Origin: Spirochaeta sp.
Lineage (GTDB): Bacteria > Spirochaetota > Spirochaetia > DSM-2461
Length of the DNA stretch: 7,264 nucleotides
NCBI GenBank assembly: GCA_030635565.1
Contig: DAOVYP010000105.1
Coordinates: forward strand, 1-7,264
Reading direction: 5' to 3'
In this document: piece by piece, positions 5,765-7,264 of the stretch
How positions within the stretch are numbered: the stretch's first letter is position 1
How the letters are laid out: each line of letters starts with the position of its first letter
Notes under the pieces: generated by a model
Databases searched by the model: none
What the model saw: the letters and a program-made list of their open reading frames with translations, nothing else
Told to the model about the DNA's origin: nothing
Translations under genes and position numbers: made by a program

Positions 5765-7264
5765 ATGCGGTTTTTCCTGACTGCCCTCCTATTTTTATCA
5801 CTCGTCTTATCCACTGCAGCTTCTCCCTCGGATGTGGAAGACCATATTCGATTCTTGAAAACCCTTGATTCCAGGGTCGAAGGTACAGAAGGTGAAAAAA
5901 CGGCCTTTGAATATATTGCCGGACATCTGGACGATTTGAATGTTTCCTATTACCGGCAAACTCTCAACAATGGTGAAAGGGGACATTCATTCTCGGAAAT
6001 TATTATCGCTGAAATCCCCGGAACCTACGCGGGACGTTACATACTCGCGGCGCCGATAGACGGTGGTGCATTTTCAGTGGCATTACTCCTGGAGATGGCC
6101 GGAGAGTTAACAATCAATCCGCCCGGGAACACTGTAATCCTGGCATTTCTCGGTGCGGAGCGTGGTGATAGTCGATTTCATCCTTATGGGAGCCGACAAT
6201 TGACGGAACAACTCAACCAGGAAAAAAATATTTTTGCCGTGTATCTGGACAGCGATGATGTACCCGGGAGTTGGAGTATCAAAATCGGAGGCGACAGAAA
6301 GATTGCTCCGTTCTGGCTGACCGAAACGCTGACGGAAGCCCTTTCATCGGAATTCATACCCTACAGACTCAGGGGTACCGACATCCAGGTAGCAAGATTG
6401 GGGCTTCAGGGCGATATCGGCCCCCTGGGTGCATGGCTGGAGACGGATATACCCGCCATTCTCTTAAAAGGAGAAGGTACCTCGAGGGGGGATGAACGGT
6501 ACATACAGATCAGCCGCCTGCTCAAAGCCTTAAGCACCATTGACTACATGTTGGATGATATACCGGAAAACAGGGAAAGCACCTACATTTTCCTGCGGCC
6601 GATGTCCGGGATGCCTCCCCGCATCATATCCGAACTTCCCTATATTTCAGTGCTGCTTACTGTGTCGGCACTCCTGATGTTCGTCATCCTTCTCCAGTCA
6701 CGGAACGTCAGATTGAATCTGAGACGATTCGCCCGTTATTGGTGGACCTGGCCATTGTTGCTCATCATTGTATTTCTGTTCCTATTCCTTTCAACCCTAA
6801 TTATTGAAGAGACCATACTGCTTTCGGACTTCCCGGAAATCTGGTCTCAAGCACCGGGAACATTCATATTTTTCAAATTGTCTCTCGCAGCCGCACTGTC
6901 GCTGAATTTCATCCTCATCACCAGAGGCCTGCCCCTGCCCCGTAATCCACACTACTATTCATATGCAGCGATAATGACATACGGGCTTGCAACTCTGATT
7001 TTCATGACTCTGAATATCACCCTGGCCGCCATATCCCTATGGTCCGTCATCAACCTGATGCTGATGACGGCTACCAGGAAAGAGAAAAGAAAAGGATTTT
7101 TCTTCACCCTCTCGTTAATTCCCTACATCATGGGACTGGTTGTGATAATCAGGGAACCGTATTCCACTATCATCCACTCCATACTGCTCACACGGATATC
7201 CGGGAACCTGGTTCTCACCCTGTTGCTTCTTCCTGTAATTCTCAGCATCACTAGCCTGAATTAC
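5765..7264 (+). CDS. M28-peptidase-like domain protein with C-terminal multi-pass membrane domain (3' end outside window)
   Basis: The frame is open from ATG 5765 to the window edge, giving 500 visible residues and no stop. Residues 1-19 are a signal peptide or first membrane helix (MRFFLTALLFLSLVLSTAA). Residues 23-285 resemble the M28 aminopeptidase-like fold: SRVEGTEGEKTAFEYIAGHL (36-55) is the usual N-terminal 'R..GT.g...a..yi...l' motif, YILAAPIDGG (92-101) sits where GAHYDS would be, then VALLLEMAGEL (105-115) and VILAFLGAERG (124-134) where FVFFGAEE-G is usual. The His-x-Asp ligand pair is absent and the Glu-Glu pair is Glu-Arg (132-133), so the peptidase domain may be inactive. From ~292 there are at least six hydrophobic segments (about 293-314, 327-349, 365-389, 400-434, 444-463, 472-496). 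The architecture recalls M28 proteins fused to membrane domains such as ERMP1. The role is unknown; it is divergent from the nitroreductase gene. Confidence 0.82.
   Translation, partial: MRFFLTALLFLSLVLSTAASPSDVEDHIRFLKTLDSRVEGTEGEKTAFEYIAGHLDDLNVSYYRQTLNNGERGHSFSEIIIAEIPGTYAGRYILAAPIDGGAFSVALLLEMAGELTINPPGNTVILAFLGAERGDSRFHPYGSRQLTEQLNQEKNIFAVYLDSDDVPGSWSIKIGGDRKIAPFWLTETLTEALSSEFIPYRLRGTDIQVARLGLQGDIGPLGAWLETDIPAILLKGEGTSRGDERYIQISRLLKALSTIDYMLDDIPENRESTYIFLRPMSGMPPRIISELPYISVLLTVSALLMFVILLQSRNVRLNLRRFARYWWTWPLLLIIVFLFLFLSTLIIEETILLSDFPEIWSQAPGTFIFFKLSLAAALSLNFILITRGLPLPRNPHYYSYAAIMTYGLATLIFMTLNITLAAISLWSVINLMLMTATRKEKRKGFFFTLSLIPYIMGLVVIIREPYSTIIHSILLTRISGNLVLTLLLLPVILSITSLNY

Noticed and set aside
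6271..6495. Separate small + strand open frames at 6271-6495 and 7039-7254.
   Set aside because: Both are out of frame within the long open frame that starts at 5765 and continues to the window edge with coherent signal, M28-like and membrane segments.
1..7264. CRISPR arrays, insertion sequences, tRNA or rRNA genes, or a multi-gene defence system.
   Set aside because: Read across both strands, I saw no regularly spaced repeats, transposase-like proteins, tRNA-like cloverleaf sequence or known defence domains; the genes are housekeeping, envelope and redox functions.

Overview
The window is a gene-dense bacterial segment of roughly even GC content. No gap between genes exceeds about 110 bases, and I see no tRNA, rRNA, CRISPR array, insertion sequence or long repeat. 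The protein set (a DUF1207-like outer-membrane barrel, a DUF3179 protein with a signal peptide, a membrane-anchored TlpA-type thioredoxin) points to a diderm bacterium. The overall style suggests a free-living spirochaete of the Spirochaeta/Treponema side. That placement is an impression from the protein sequences, not a demonstrated assignment.

Left part, + strand (1-3923): the 3' end of a DUF1207-like beta-barrel gene; a good sigma70-type promoter driving a 65-residue zinc-ribbon protein; a possible terminator; a membrane-anchored TlpA-family thiol-disulfide oxidoreductase; a 3-methyladenine DNA glycosylase I (tag) starting two bases after the TlpA stop; and, after a fresh promoter-like sequence, an exported DUF3179 protein.

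Middle part, - strand (3986-5693): a nitroreductase-family flavoprotein followed 37 bases downstream by a 384-residue protein I do not recognise. The last ~160 residues of that protein resemble a degenerate GHKL-type ATPase fold. This pair converges on the DUF3179 gene across a 62-base gap.

Right part, + strand (5765-7264): the start of a large gene running off the window. It encodes a signal peptide, an M28-aminopeptidase-like extracytoplasmic domain with the usual metal ligands apparently missing, and at least six membrane segments. It is divergent from the nitroreductase gene across about 70 bases.

Functional themes are the cell envelope (DUF1207, M28-like/membrane protein), extracytoplasmic thiol chemistry (TlpA with CPPC, DUF3179 with CPLC), flavin redox and alkylation repair. 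A recurrent detail is that several genes (TlpA, DUF3179, nitroreductase, M28-like) lack a Shine-Dalgarno sequence and have a -10-like hexamer only 2-10 bases before the probable start. The zinc-ribbon, tag and unknown - strand genes do have purine-rich ribosome sites. This may mean leaderless or near-leaderless transcripts.
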